Origin: an uncultured Marinosulfonomonas sp.
Lineage (GTDB): Bacteria > Pseudomonadota > Alphaproteobacteria > Rhodobacterales > Rhodobacteraceae
DNA: 22,174 nt
Direction: 5' to 3'
NCBI GenBank assembly: GCA_947311455.1
Contig: CAMZKY010000168.1
Coordinates: forward strand, 1-22,174
A program made the position numbers and the translations under genes. Below are positions 7,495-15,984 of this stretch, one piece after another. Below the pieces are notes generated by a model that worked only from the letters and a program-made list of their open reading frames with translations, did no database searches and was not told where the DNA came from. Numbering within the stretch: the stretch's first letter is position 1; the number at the start of each line of letters is the position of its first letter.

Positions 7495-8412
7495 TTATTG
7501 CATGGCTGATTTTTCGGCCTCGGCCCGCAGACGCTTGCGGCGTGCAATAATTTCATCCTGAACAAAGTCGCGAAAGGCTGCAATGCGTTTGGATTGGCGC
7601 AATTCTTCGGGGTAGGCAAGGAAAACCGGTATGTCGTGGGATTCATGTTCGGGCAGCACACGTACAAGGCTGGAAAAATCTTCGGTTACGTAATCTGGCA
7701 AAACACCAATGCCCAAATCAGACAGCACACTTTGTAAAACGCCAAAATAATTATTGACAGTCAAAAGCGATTTCACCCCGTGTGATAGTAACTCCTGCGC
7801 AAAAATGGCGCTTGCGCTAACTTGGGTCGAGGTGGTGCTCTGACAAACCAAACGGTGATTGTTTAGATCGGAAAGCGTTTCCAGTTTGGGTGCATTTGCT
7901 AAATATTTTTGTGTTGCATAAAGGCGCATGTTTACGCTCATTAGGCGTTTGCGGATCAGATTGGCCTGACTTGGCTCTTTCATCCGGATGGCCACATCGG
8001 CCTCGCGCATGGGCAAATCAAGCACGCGCTCCTTGAGGATCAGATCAATGCGTAGATCCGGATATTTATCATATAATGTTGATAAACGCGGTGCCACCCA
8101 AAGCGAGCCAAAGGCAACGGTGGTGGTGACCCGCAATTCGCCAAAGGCCTCCTCGGTGCTGTCTTTGATCCGTGCTGTGGCGGCATCTAGACGGTGATCC
8201 ATGGCTTTGGTCGCGTCAAACAGCAGTTCACCCTGTTCTGTTAGAATCAATCCGCGCGCATGACGGTGAAAAAGTGTGGTATCGAGTGATTCTTCCAGTG
8301 AGCGGATTTGACGGGAAACGGCAGACTGGCTGAGGTGCAGGGTATCGCCCGCATGTGTCAGGCTACCGGCATCGGCAACTGCGTGAAATATTCTTAGTTT
8401 GTCCCAGTCCAT
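7495..8412 (-). CDS. LysR-family transcriptional regulator
   Basis: LysR-type DNA-binding regulator of 305 residues. The N-terminal winged helix-turn-helix is plain (DWDKLRIFHAVADAGSLTHA, then LHLSQSAVSRQIRSLEESL), followed by the linker and a substrate-binding-like effector domain starting near FGELRVTTTVAFGSLWVAPR and including LTVNNYFGVLQSVLSDLGIG. The ATG at 8412 is used because homologues begin MDWDKLRIF; the frame is open to another ATG at 8427, and neither has a good ribosome site. The gene faces away from the indolepyruvate oxidoreductase with about 157 bases between the starts, the classic layout for a LysR protein controlling its divergent neighbour and itself. However, close relatives of this protein are common in Rhodobacterales, so the link to that neighbour is not certain. 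The inducer is unknown. Confidence 0.93.
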   Translation of the reverse strand: MDWDKLRIFHAVADAGSLTHAGDTLHLSQSAVSRQIRSLEESLDTTLFHRHARGLILTEQGELLFDATKAMDHRLDAATARIKDSTEEAFGELRVTTTVAFGSLWVAPRLSTLYDKYPDLRIDLILKERVLDLPMREADVAIRMKEPSQANLIRKRLMSVNMRLYATQKYLANAPKLETLSDLNNHRLVCQSTTSTQVSASAIFAQELLSHGVKSLLTVNNYFGVLQSVLSDLGIGVLPDYVTEDFSSLVRVLPEHESHDIPVFLAYPEELRQSKRIAAFRDFVQDEIIARRKRLRAEAEKSAMQ

Positions 8413-8466
8413 ATCATACCATACCATTCAAAAAAACATCATAAAACGAACATTCACTTAAAACCA

Positions 8467-8482
8467 GCATGCTTTCGTATGC
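8467..8482. promoter_or_regulatory. Candidate LysR operator, interrupted palindrome
   Basis: GCAT (8467-8470) and ATGC (8479-8482) form an inverted repeat with 8 bases between, in an AT-rich stretch of the divergent lysR / oxidoreductase spacer. Its size and place resemble a LysR recognition box, but the arms are short and it may be chance. Confidence 0.3.
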
Positions 8483-8569
8483 AATATGAAAATAAATAAA
8501 ATAGTGGTTGGTGGGTCATAGATTGTGACCTATTATAGCCGCAATGACGCACCACGGGAGGGTAGAGCC

Positions 8570-11500
8570 ATGGACAAACCGACCATCAGTTTGAGCGATC
8601 GCTATGATCTGGAGAAATCACGGGTTTTGCTGAACGGCACACAGGCCTTGGTGCGGCTGATGTTGATGCAAAAATTGCGTGATAAGCAGGCTGGGTTAAA
8701 TACCGCAGGCTATTGCACGGGCTATCGCGGTTCGCCACTGGGCGCGGTGGATATGCAAATGGAGCGGGCCAAATCGGTGCTGGATAAATCCGATATCACC
8801 TTTCAGCCGGGCATGAACGAAGATCTGGCCGCCACGGGGATTTGGGGCAGCCAGCAGGCGGAATTACGCGGTGAAGGTAAATATGACGGCGTTTTCGGGT
8901 TGTGGTATGGCAAAGGGCCGGGGGTGGATCGTTCGGGGGATGTGATGCGCCACGCCAATATGGCCGGAACCTCGCCCAATGGTGGCGTGCTGATGGCGAT
9001 GGGCGATGATCACACGGGTGAAAGCTCCACCACCTTACACCAATCGGATTGGGCGATGATTGATGCTTATATGCCGATTGTCAGCCCTGCGGGGGTGCAG
9101 GAAATCCTTGATTACGGGTTATATGGCTGGGCGCTTAGCCGGTTTGCCGGTGTGTGGACGGGCCTAAAGGTGATGAAAGATACGATCGAGGTGACAAGCG
9201 TTGTTGATGGGCGCCCAGACCGGATGAAGTTTGTGACGCCGGAGTTTGATATGCCGGATGGCGGGTTGAATATCCGGTTGCAAGACACCCCCGTCGCCCA
9301 AGAAGCACGGATGATTGATTATAAACGCGTTGCCGCCGAAGCATTTGCGCGCGCCAACCGGATTGATAAGGTGGTTTGGGGAAAGCCGAACGCCAAAATC
9401 GGCTTTGTTGCAGCGGGAAAAAATTGGCTTGATCTGGTGCATGCGCTGGATTTGCTGGGGCTGGATCAGGTATCGGCTGAACGTCTTGGTATTACCACCT
9501 ATAAAATCGCTCAGGTTTGGCCGATGGATATGACTTCGTTTCGCGAATGGGCGGATGGGCTTGATCTGATTGTGGTGGTTGAGGAAAAACGCAAGCTGAT
9601 CGAAGTGCAGGTAAAAGAAGCAATTTTTGATGATCTGCGCGGCCGCCGTGTTTATGGCTGGCACAATAATCGGGGCGAAGAATTATTTCCAACCCGTATG
9701 GCGATTGATCCGATCCTGGTGGCCGAAAAAATCGGCATGATTTTAATTGAGGAAGGCCGCGAAACCGACGCGATCAAGGCCGGTATGCAGATGCTAAGCG
9801 AAGTGCAAACATCAGATAACGCAGAAGAAATTGCCGCACGCTTGCCGTATTTCTGTTCAGGATGTCCGCATAATAGCTCAACCAAAGTGCCAGATGGCAG
9901 CCGCGCTTATGCGGGCATTGGCTGTCATTATATGGTGCAATGGATGGACCGCAGCACGCTTGGGTTTACCCAAATGGGCGGCGAAGGGGCCAACTGGGTG
10001 GGGGAAGCGCCATTTTCGACAACCGGCCATATTTTCCAGAATATCGGTGATGGCACCTATAACCATTCCGGGATCATGGCGATCCGCTCTGCGGTGGCGG
10101 CAGGCACCACCATGACCTATAAAATCCTGTTCAACGATGCGGTGGCAATGACTGGCGGGCAAAATAACGAAGGTGGTCTAGACGCTGCCCAGATTGCGCG
10201 TGAAATCAAGGCCATGGGCGTTGACCATATCGCCATTGTTTACGATGAGAAAGAAGACATTGATTTTGCCGCTTTTCCAAATGGTTTAGATAAATTCCCT
10301 CGCGACCAGCTAAATACAGTTCAGGAAAAATATCGTAAAATCAAGGGTGTATCGGTTATAATCTATGTGCAAACTTGCGCTGCCGAAAAACGCCGCCGCC
10401 GAAAACGTGGGCTGTTTCCCGATCCTGATAAAAGGGTGTTTATCAACCCTGATATTTGCGAAGGCTGTGGCGATTGCGGGGTGCAATCGAATTGCGTGTC
10501 GATCGTGCCTCTGGAAACCGATCTGGGCCGCAAACGCATGATTGACCAAAGCTCTTGCAACAAGGATTTTTCCTGCGTTGACGGGTTTTGCCCCTCATTT
10601 GTAACGTTAAATGGGGCAAAGCCCAAAAAATCTGCAACGACCAGCGTGGATATTCCCGATTTACCGGTTCCAAAACTTCCGGCGATTAACGGAACGTATA
10701 ATGTGGTGGTGACGGGAATTGGCGGCACGGGAGTCGTGACCATAGGTGCGATATTGTCGATGGCCGCGCATATTGACGGCAAAGGCTCGTCGATGATGGA
10801 AATGTCTGGTTTGGCGCAAAAGGGTGGCGCGGTACATATTCATCTGCGCTTTGCCAATGCCCCCGAAGATATTGCCGCCATTCGTGTGGCCTTGGGCGAG
10901 GCTGACGCGGTAATCGGTGGTGATCTGGTGACAACGGCCGGTGCAAAAACCATTGGTCTGATGAAATCCGGACGCACGGGGGCCGTGGTGAATAATCATG
11001 AAATCATCACCGGTGAATTCACCAAAAACACGGAATTCAAACTGCCTACAGATCGTTTAATGCTTCAACTTGAGGCGCGGTTGTCAGGGAATTTGCAAGA
11101 TTTTAACGCCTCCGAATTGGCGCGTGCGTTGCTTGGGGATAGTATTTTTTCAAATATGATGATGTTGGGGGCGGCGTGGCAACGCGGGTTGGTGCCCATT
11201 GACCAAAGCGCGATATTAACAGCAATTGAACTGAACGGTGCTGCGGTTGACGGCAATAAACGCGCGTTTGAAATCGGGCGTTGGGCGATTGAATGCCCGA
11301 AAGAGGCCGCCAAGGTGCTAATGCCCAAAGCTGCCCCAGAACTGAAAACACTGGATGAGATTATCGCACTGCGTGCGGATCAACTTGTTCAATATCAAAA
11401 TGTGGCTTTGCGCGACAAATATCTTGCATTGGTTGGTCAGGCCAAAGATGACCGGTTAAAAGAGGCGGTTGCCAAGGGGTATCACAAGCTTCTTGCCTAT

Positions 11501-11974
11501 AAAGACGAATACGAAGTTGCGCGCCTGATGCTTGAAACCGAAGCCAAAGCCAAAGAAAGCTTTGACGGGGCATTCACCATGCAATTCCATCTTTCCCCTG
11601 CATTTTTTAGTGGAACCGATGCAAATGGCCGTCCAAAAAAGCGGAAATTCGGGGCGTGGATGATGAGCCTGTTCAAAATATTGGCAAAAATGAAAGCGGT
11701 GCGCGGCAAGTGGTATGATCCGTTTAGCCATATTGGTGAACGCAAGCAGGAACGCGCGCTAATTGCTGAATATGAACGGGATATGCAGGCGGTGTTGCCC
11801 AAAATCACGCCAGACAATCTGGATATCGCGATTAGAATTGCCGAGTTACCGCTCGTTATCAAAGGTTTTGGCCCCGTTAAGCAGGAAAATGCCTTGATGG
11901 CGGGCGAAATCCGCAAGGATTTAATCGAACAGTTCCACGCGCCAAACGAACCTCAATCTGTTGCAGCAGAGTGA
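8570..11974 (+). CDS. Indolepyruvate ferredoxin oxidoreductase, one-chain fused form
   Basis: TPP- and iron-sulfur-dependent 2-oxoacid:ferredoxin oxidoreductase, 1134 residues, in which the alpha and gamma-type parts of two-subunit enzymes are one chain. It is expected to decarboxylate aryl- or branched-chain 2-oxo acids (such as indolepyruvate or phenylpyruvate) to acyl-CoA in the cytoplasm, reducing ferredoxin. The N-terminal pyrimidine-type domain starts near GYCTGYRGSPLGAVD. The TPP domain has CSGCPHNSS (C429, C432), GIGC (C452), and QNIGDGTYNHSG near 490. A cysteine-rich Fe-S segment follows (C630, C633, C636, C642, then C663, C669, C674). The POR/gamma domain starts at VVTGIGGTGVVTIGA (about 713), and a long C-terminal domain (DUF6537 type) runs from about 910. 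GGGAGGG before the ATG at 8570 sets the start, although the frame opens at a GTG at 8525. Probably used in aromatic amino-acid breakdown. Confidence 0.93.
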   Translation: MDKPTISLSDRYDLEKSRVLLNGTQALVRLMLMQKLRDKQAGLNTAGYCTGYRGSPLGAVDMQMERAKSVLDKSDITFQPGMNEDLAATGIWGSQQAELRGEGKYDGVFGLWYGKGPGVDRSGDVMRHANMAGTSPNGGVLMAMGDDHTGESSTTLHQSDWAMIDAYMPIVSPAGVQEILDYGLYGWALSRFAGVWTGLKVMKDTIEVTSVVDGRPDRMKFVTPEFDMPDGGLNIRLQDTPVAQEARMIDYKRVAAEAFARANRIDKVVWGKPNAKIGFVAAGKNWLDLVHALDLLGLDQVSAERLGITTYKIAQVWPMDMTSFREWADGLDLIVVVEEKRKLIEVQVKEAIFDDLRGRRVYGWHNNRGEELFPTRMAIDPILVAEKIGMILIEEGRETDAIKAGMQMLSEVQTSDNAEEIAARLPYFCSGCPHNSSTKVPDGSRAYAGIGCHYMVQWMDRSTLGFTQMGGEGANWVGEAPFSTTGHIFQNIGDGTYNHSGIMAIRSAVAAGTTMTYKILFNDAVAMTGGQNNEGGLDAAQIAREIKAMGVDHIAIVYDEKEDIDFAAFPNGLDKFPRDQLNTVQEKYRKIKGVSVIIYVQTCAAEKRRRRKRGLFPDPDKRVFINPDICEGCGDCGVQSNCVSIVPLETDLGRKRMIDQSSCNKDFSCVDGFCPSFVTLNGAKPKKSATTSVDIPDLPVPKLPAINGTYNVVVTGIGGTGVVTIGAILSMAAHIDGKGSSMMEMSGLAQKGGAVHIHLRFANAPEDIAAIRVALGEADAVIGGDLVTTAGAKTIGLMKSGRTGAVVNNHEIITGEFTKNTEFKLPTDRLMLQLEARLSGNLQDFNASELARALLGDSIFSNMMMLGAAWQRGLVPIDQSAILTAIELNGAAVDGNKRAFEIGRWAIECPKEAAKVLMPKAAPELKTLDEIIALRADQLVQYQNVALRDKYLALVGQAKDDRLKEAVAKGYHKLLAYKDEYEVARLMLETEAKAKESFDGAFTMQFHLSPAFFSGTDANGRPKKRKFGAWMMSLFKILAKMKAVRGKWYDPFSHIGERKQERALIAEYERDMQAVLPKITPDNLDIAIRIAELPLVIKGFGPVKQENALMAGEIRKDLIEQFHAPNEPQSVAAE

Positions 11975-12067
11975 TCACGCGAATTATACCGATAAACTTG
12001 CGCTAAGTGCTGGCAATGGCGGGCGTTTCTAACTAAAGACGTGGCACCACTTGATCAGGATAAGTCT

Positions 12068-12928
12068 GTGAATCAAAGAGAAGTCACTCGTGAAATAAGC
12101 TACGCGACCGCTGCCAAATCTGCGGCAGGGCGTACGATGATCCGTGTGATTGAAAACGCCACGGGGCGGATTAAACTTATTAAGCGCGCCAAAGATTATG
12201 ATGTCGAGGTGGCCCAAGGGCGAAATTTCTGGGACGTGATGGTGGATCGGTACGGCTTAACGCTGGATGTTTACAAAGGCAGCCTTGCCAATATTCCAAG
12301 CGATGGCCCTTTGGTGCTGATCTCAAACCATCCTTACGGGATTCTGGACGGTCTGGTGATGGGGCATGTGTTGTCACAAGCCCGCCGTGGCGATTTTCAA
12401 ATTATGGCGCATACGGTGTTTCGCAAGGCCGAAGACATCACCCGCCATATCTTACCCATCGATTTTTCCGAAACCCGCGAGGCGCTGAAACTAAACCTGA
12501 ACACCCGAAAAGAGGCCCTGCGCTATTTGGGGGCAGGGGGCGCGGTGGGGATTTTTCCCGGCGGCACCGTTTCCACCAGCATTAAACCTTTTGTTAAACC
12601 TATGGATCCTGTCTGGCGTAGTTTTACCGCGAAAATGGTGGCCAAATCCGGTGCCACTGTCGTTCCGATGTTCTTTGATGGTAACAATTCGCAGCTGTTC
12701 CAGCTGGCCAGCCACGCCCACTATAATCTGCGCGTCGCCCTGTTGATCCGCGAATTCCGCCGACGTATCGACGAACCTGTGCGTTTGGCCGTTGGCGAGC
12801 CAATTTCACCCGAGGTTTTTCAATCATTCGGCAGTGATTCACGCGGATTGATGGAATTTCTGCGCGACAGCACATATGCCCTATCGTCAAAGCAGGAAGA
12901 TACCTCTATCTATGGTATGGACTGTTAA
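12068..12928 (+). CDS. Lysophospholipid acyltransferase family protein (PlsC-like)
   Basis: Membrane-associated acyltransferase, 286 residues, predicted to move an acyl chain onto a lysolipid or related acceptor. The catalytic segment is LVLISNHPYGILDGL, with H88 and D94. This is the NHPxGxLDG variant, where His and Asp are five residues apart rather than four as in standard HX4D enzymes. The second acyltransferase motif is AVGIFPGGTVS, followed by GATVVPMFFDGNNSQLFQLA, which probably lines the substrate site. There is no strong transmembrane helix. I use the GTG at 12068 because AGGA lies seven bases before it; an upstream in-frame GTG at 12041 has no ribosome site. The gene stands 25 bases before murI and may share a transcript with it. 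The exact acceptor (lyso-ornithine lipid, lysophosphatidate or other) cannot be told from sequence alone. Confidence 0.85.
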   Translation: MNQREVTREISYATAAKSAAGRTMIRVIENATGRIKLIKRAKDYDVEVAQGRNFWDVMVDRYGLTLDVYKGSLANIPSDGPLVLISNHPYGILDGLVMGHVLSQARRGDFQIMAHTVFRKAEDITRHILPIDFSETREALKLNLNTRKEALRYLGAGGAVGIFPGGTVSTSIKPFVKPMDPVWRSFTAKMVAKSGATVVPMFFDGNNSQLFQLASHAHYNLRVALLIREFRRRIDEPVRLAVGEPISPEVFQSFGSDSRGLMEFLRDSTYALSSKQEDTSIYGMDC

Positions 12929-12953
12929 ATCATTCACGTAATTGAGGCGAAAA

Positions 12954-13766
12954 ATGGCCGTTGGTATTTTTGATTCTGGCTTGGGAGGTTTGACCGTTTT
13001 AAATGCGGTACAAACCCGTTTACCCGATGTTTCCTTTGTTTATTTAGGTGACAATGCGCATGCGCCTTACGGGGTGCGGGATGCGGATGATGTCTATGCG
13101 TTGACAAAATCGGCCGTTGAACGGCTGTGGGACACGGGCTGTGATCTGGTGATTTTGGCCTGTAATACCGCCAGCGCTGCCGCGTTGCGTAGGATGCAAG
13201 AGGCCGGATTGCCCAAGGGCAAACGGGTTCTAGGGGTGTTTGTGCCCCTGATCGAAGCCCTGACAGAACGGAATTGGGGCGATAATTCTCCGCCTCGGGA
13301 GGTCAGCGTTAAAAACGTCGCGCTGTTTGCCACGCCCGCCACCGTGGCCAGCCGCGCCTTTCAGCGGGAACTCGCGTTTCGCGCCATTGGCGTTGATGTC
13401 GAGGCCCAAGCCTGTGGTGGTGTTGTGGATGCCATTGAAGAGGGCGATGAAATTCTGGCCGAAGCGCTTGTGCGCAGCCATGTTGAGGCTCTGACGCGCA
13501 AGATGCCAAAGCCCGACGCGGCGATCCTTGGCTGTACGCACTATCCGTTGATGGAAAGCACTTTTCAGGCGGCTTTGGGCGGTGATGTCAAAGTCTTTTC
13601 GCAGGCCAATCTGGTGGCTGACAGCCTTGCCGACTATCTAACCCGTCACCCTGACATGATCGGGCAGGGCGATGAAAATCTGTTCTTGACCACTGGTGAC
13701 CCCGATGCGGTGTCCAACAAAGCCACCCAGTTCCTGCGACGAAAGATCACTTTTACGTCTACTTGA
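12954..13766 (+). CDS. murI: Glutamate racemase
   Basis: Cytoplasmic cofactor-independent racemase making D-glutamate for peptidoglycan, 270 residues, normal length. Hallmarks are FDSGLGGLTVL at the N-terminus (catalytic Asp7), YLGDNAHAPYG, the first catalytic cysteine C70 in LACNTAS, and the second, C194, in ILGCTHYPLM. The two cysteines act as the acid-base pair. The ATG at 12954 follows GAGG and matches the family N-terminus; the frame opens four codons earlier at a TTG. The spacing of 25 bases from the acyltransferase suggests cotranscription. A sigma-70-like promoter for argC starts directly after the stop codon. Confidence 0.96.
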   Translation: MAVGIFDSGLGGLTVLNAVQTRLPDVSFVYLGDNAHAPYGVRDADDVYALTKSAVERLWDTGCDLVILACNTASAAALRRMQEAGLPKGKRVLGVFVPLIEALTERNWGDNSPPREVSVKNVALFATPATVASRAFQRELAFRAIGVDVEAQACGGVVDAIEEGDEILAEALVRSHVEALTRKMPKPDAAILGCTHYPLMESTFQAALGGDVKVFSQANLVADSLADYLTRHPDMIGQGDENLFLTTGDPDAVSNKATQFLRRKITFTST

Positions 13767-13795
13767 TTGAAGCGCCCGCGCGCTTTGCCTATATA
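13767..13795 (+). promoter_or_regulatory. Candidate sigma-70 promoter of argC
   Basis: TTGAAG (13767-13772) and TATATA (13790-13795) are 17 bases apart, close to the consensus -35 and -10. The -10 box ends 26 bases before the argC ATG, giving a very short leader. The -35 box begins at the first base after the murI stop. Confidence 0.55.
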
Positions 13796-13821
13796 AGCAT
13801 TTGAACAAGAGAGGCCGTATC

Positions 13822-14850
13822 ATGACCCATAAAATCGCAATCCTTGGTGCCAGCGGTTATACTGGTGCCGAGCTTGTGCGCCTTATCGCCAACCATCCCA
13901 ATATGGAAATTGTTGCCCTGTCCGGCGAACGCAAGGCGGGCATGGCATATCGGGATGTTTTCCCGCATCTGCGCCATCTTGATTTGCCTGATCTGGTGAA
14001 AATCGACCAGATTGATTTTTCCGATGTTGATCTGGCATTTTGTGCGCTGCCCCATGCCACATCACAGGCGGTGATCCGTGAATTGCCAGCCGATTTGCGC
14101 ATTGTTGATCTGTCAGCCGATTTTCGGCTGCGCGATGTTGACGAATACGCCAAATGGTATGGCAAACCCCACGGCGCGCCGCATTTGCAACCCGAGGCCG
14201 TCTATGGCCTGACCGAATTTTACCGCGATGAAATCCGCAATGCGCGCCTTGTGGCGGGCACCGGATGCAATGCGGCCACAGGGCAATATGCCCTTAACCC
14301 GTTGATGACAGGCGATATTATTGATCTGGATGATATTACGATTGATCTAAAGGCGGCGGTGTCCGGTGCTGGGCGCTCGCTAAAGGAAAATCTGCTGCAT
14401 GCGGAGCTATCCGAGGGCTATCACGCCTATGCGGTTGGTGGCACCCATCGCCATTTGGCCGAGTTCGATCAGGAATTTTCACGCCGTGCGGGCCGTCCGG
14501 TAAAGGTGCAGTTCACTCCGCATCTGATCCCTGCCAATCGGGGGATTTTGGCCACGATTTATGTTAAGGGCAACGCCAATGCGGTGTATGCTGCGCTTGA
14601 AACTGCCTATGAAGACGAGCCATTTATCATCACCTTACCGATGGGCGAGGCCCCGTCAACGCGTCATATCCGTGGTTCGAATTATTGCCATATCGGGGTA
14701 ATTGCCGACCGGATCGAAGGGCGCACGATTATTATCGCAGCACTTGATAACCTCACGAAAGGGTCATCAGGCCAAGCGTTACAAAACGCAAATATTATGT
14801 TAGGAGAGGAAGAAACCGCAGGTCTGTTGGCCGCCCCGGTCTTCCCATGA
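13822..14850 (+). CDS. argC: N-acetyl-gamma-glutamyl-phosphate reductase
   Basis: Third enzyme of arginine synthesis, NADPH-dependent reduction of N-acetylglutamyl phosphate to the semialdehyde in the cytoplasm. It has 342 residues, the long type-1 form. Near the N-terminus is the dinucleotide-binding loop ILGASGYTGAEL. The catalytic cysteine is C149 in VAGTGCNAATGQYALNP, and the family's GTHRHLAEF stretch contributes a conserved His. The start ATG at 13822 has AGAGAGG in front; the frame opens seven codons earlier at a TTG. A short promoter-like sequence lies directly upstream. ccmE begins seven bases after the stop, so the arginine gene and the cytochrome maturation genes may be read on one message, although they are unrelated in function. 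Confidence 0.96.
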   Translation: MTHKIAILGASGYTGAELVRLIANHPNMEIVALSGERKAGMAYRDVFPHLRHLDLPDLVKIDQIDFSDVDLAFCALPHATSQAVIRELPADLRIVDLSADFRLRDVDEYAKWYGKPHGAPHLQPEAVYGLTEFYRDEIRNARLVAGTGCNAATGQYALNPLMTGDIIDLDDITIDLKAAVSGAGRSLKENLLHAELSEGYHAYAVGGTHRHLAEFDQEFSRRAGRPVKVQFTPHLIPANRGILATIYVKGNANAVYAALETAYEDEPFIITLPMGEAPSTRHIRGSNYCHIGVIADRIEGRTIIIAALDNLTKGSSGQALQNANIMLGEEETAGLLAAPVFP

Positions 14851-14857
14851 GGATGTT

Positions 14858-15316
14858 ATGAAAAGCCTGAAAAAAACCCGCCGGATACAAATCATCATCG
14901 TGGCCTTTGTGGCGCTGGCGGTTTCTACTGCGTTGATTGGTTATGCGATGAAAGACGGGATCAACTATTTTAAATCCCCAACCCAAGTGGTTGAGAATAC
15001 ACCTTCACCCAGTGAGGTGTTCCGCATTGGGGGCCTTGTGGAAGAGGGATCATTGGTGATTGGCGAAAGTGAAACCATCAAGTTTCGCATTACCGATACG
15101 GCCAATACCATTGACGCCATTTTTACTGGCGTGCGCCCCGATTTGTTTAAAGAGGGGCAAGGCACCGTTGCGACGGGCAGCTTTGTCAACGGCGTGTTTG
15201 TGGCTACTGAAATTCTGGCCAAACACGACGAAAACTATATGCCCAAAGAGGTGGTCGATGCGCTGAAAGATCAAGGATATTACGTTGATCCTGAAGCGCC
15301 TGCGAACGGTAGTTAA
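14858..15316 (+). CDS. ccmE: Cytochrome c maturation heme chaperone CcmE
   Basis: Periplasmic heme chaperone of System I cytochrome c maturation. It takes heme from CcmABCD as a covalent adduct and hands it to the CcmF/CcmH lyase. It has 152 residues with an N-terminal membrane anchor at about 10-30 (IQIIIVAFVALAVSTALIGY) followed by the OB-fold domain. The heme-binding histidine is H123 in LAKHDENYMP, with the conserved Y127. The ribosome site AGGA overlaps the tail of argC, and the start lies seven bases from its stop. In many bacteria ccmF follows directly; here an endolysin/holin pair of about 1.2 kb stands between. A candidate CtrA half-site straddles and follows the stop codon. Confidence 0.95.
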   Translation: MKSLKKTRRIQIIIVAFVALAVSTALIGYAMKDGINYFKSPTQVVENTPSPSEVFRIGGLVEEGSLVIGESETIKFRITDTANTIDAIFTGVRPDLFKEGQGTVATGSFVNGVFVATEILAKHDENYMPKEVVDALKDQGYYVDPEAPANGS

Positions 15317-15330
15317 GCGCCGCATTAACC
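15313..15330 (+). promoter_or_regulatory. Candidate CtrA-like site before the lysis genes
   Basis: TTAA (15313-15316, including the ccmE stop) and TTAACC (15325-15330) are 8 bases apart. The CtrA consensus is TTAA, 7 bases, TTAA, with half-site TTAACCAT, so this is a near match with one extra spacer base. It lies 43 bases before the endolysin ATG. Confidence 0.3.
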
Positions 15331-15372
15331 CTTTTTGCCAATGCTACTCCCAAATTGAGTCTTGGGGGTGCT

Positions 15373-15984
15373 ATGAAAACCGTTACAGAAATTGCACAGG
15401 AAATTGTTGCCCGCGAAGGCGGCTATGTGAATGATCCCGATGATCCGGGGGGAGCAACAAACTTTGGGGTGACCATTCACACGATGGGCCGACTTGGGCT
15501 TGATCTGGATGGGGACGGTGAAATTACTGCCAAAGATGTGCGGCTGCTGACGCGTGAGCAGGCCACAGATATCTTCATCACCCATTATTTCAAACGAACG
15601 CGGGTTGCTGATCTGCAAACTGTTTTGCACGCCAGCGTATTTGATATGTACGTGAATGCGGGCAGTAATGCAGTGAAAATCCTACAACGCCTGTTTGTTG
15701 ATATGGGGCAGGCGATAGGCGTGGATGGCGGGATCGGCCCGCAAACCATTGCCGCTAGCGAACTTGCCTATCAACGCGCCCCCCAATATCTGGCCGATGC
15801 TTACGGCATTGCGCGGCGCAATTATTATTACGCCTTGGCCGATGCCCGCCCAAAAAGCCGCAAATATGCGCGCCGTCGCGACGGGGGCAAGGGGGGCTGG
15901 ATTTTACGGGCCGAGGAATTTATCTCGCCCAAATATCATCTAACCGACGCACAACATCGGGAAAGGGTTTCGAAATGGGGTTGA
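15373..15984 (+). CDS. GTA-type endolysin, glycoside hydrolase 108 family
   Basis: Peptidoglycan-cutting muramidase of 203 residues. The N-terminus carries the GH108 signature REGGYVNDPDDPGGATNFGV, in which E15 of the EGGY motif is the expected catalytic acid. The C-terminal half (GVDGGIGPQTIAASE, then YYYALADARPKSRKYARR) resembles the peptidoglycan-binding domain usual in this family. There is no signal peptide, so export needs a holin, and the next gene supplies one with a 10-base overlap. In Rhodobacter capsulatus an endolysin and holin pair outside the main gene-transfer-agent cluster frees GTA particles by lysing a few cells; this pair fits that role. The frame opens at a TTG at 15355, but the ATG at 15373 follows a G-rich site and starts the family domain. 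A phage-derived lysozyme without GTA role is the alternative. Confidence 0.88.
   Translation: MKTVTEIAQEIVAREGGYVNDPDDPGGATNFGVTIHTMGRLGLDLDGDGEITAKDVRLLTREQATDIFITHYFKRTRVADLQTVLHASVFDMYVNAGSNAVKILQRLFVDMGQAIGVDGGIGPQTIAASELAYQRAPQYLADAYGIARRNYYYALADARPKSRKYARRRDGGKGGWILRAEEFISPKYHLTDAQHRERVSKWG

Noticed and set aside
7308..7667. 119-codon minus-strand frame overlapping the 3' end of lysR
   Set aside because: It overlaps the LysR effector domain in another frame and crosses the terminator; no recognisable domain.
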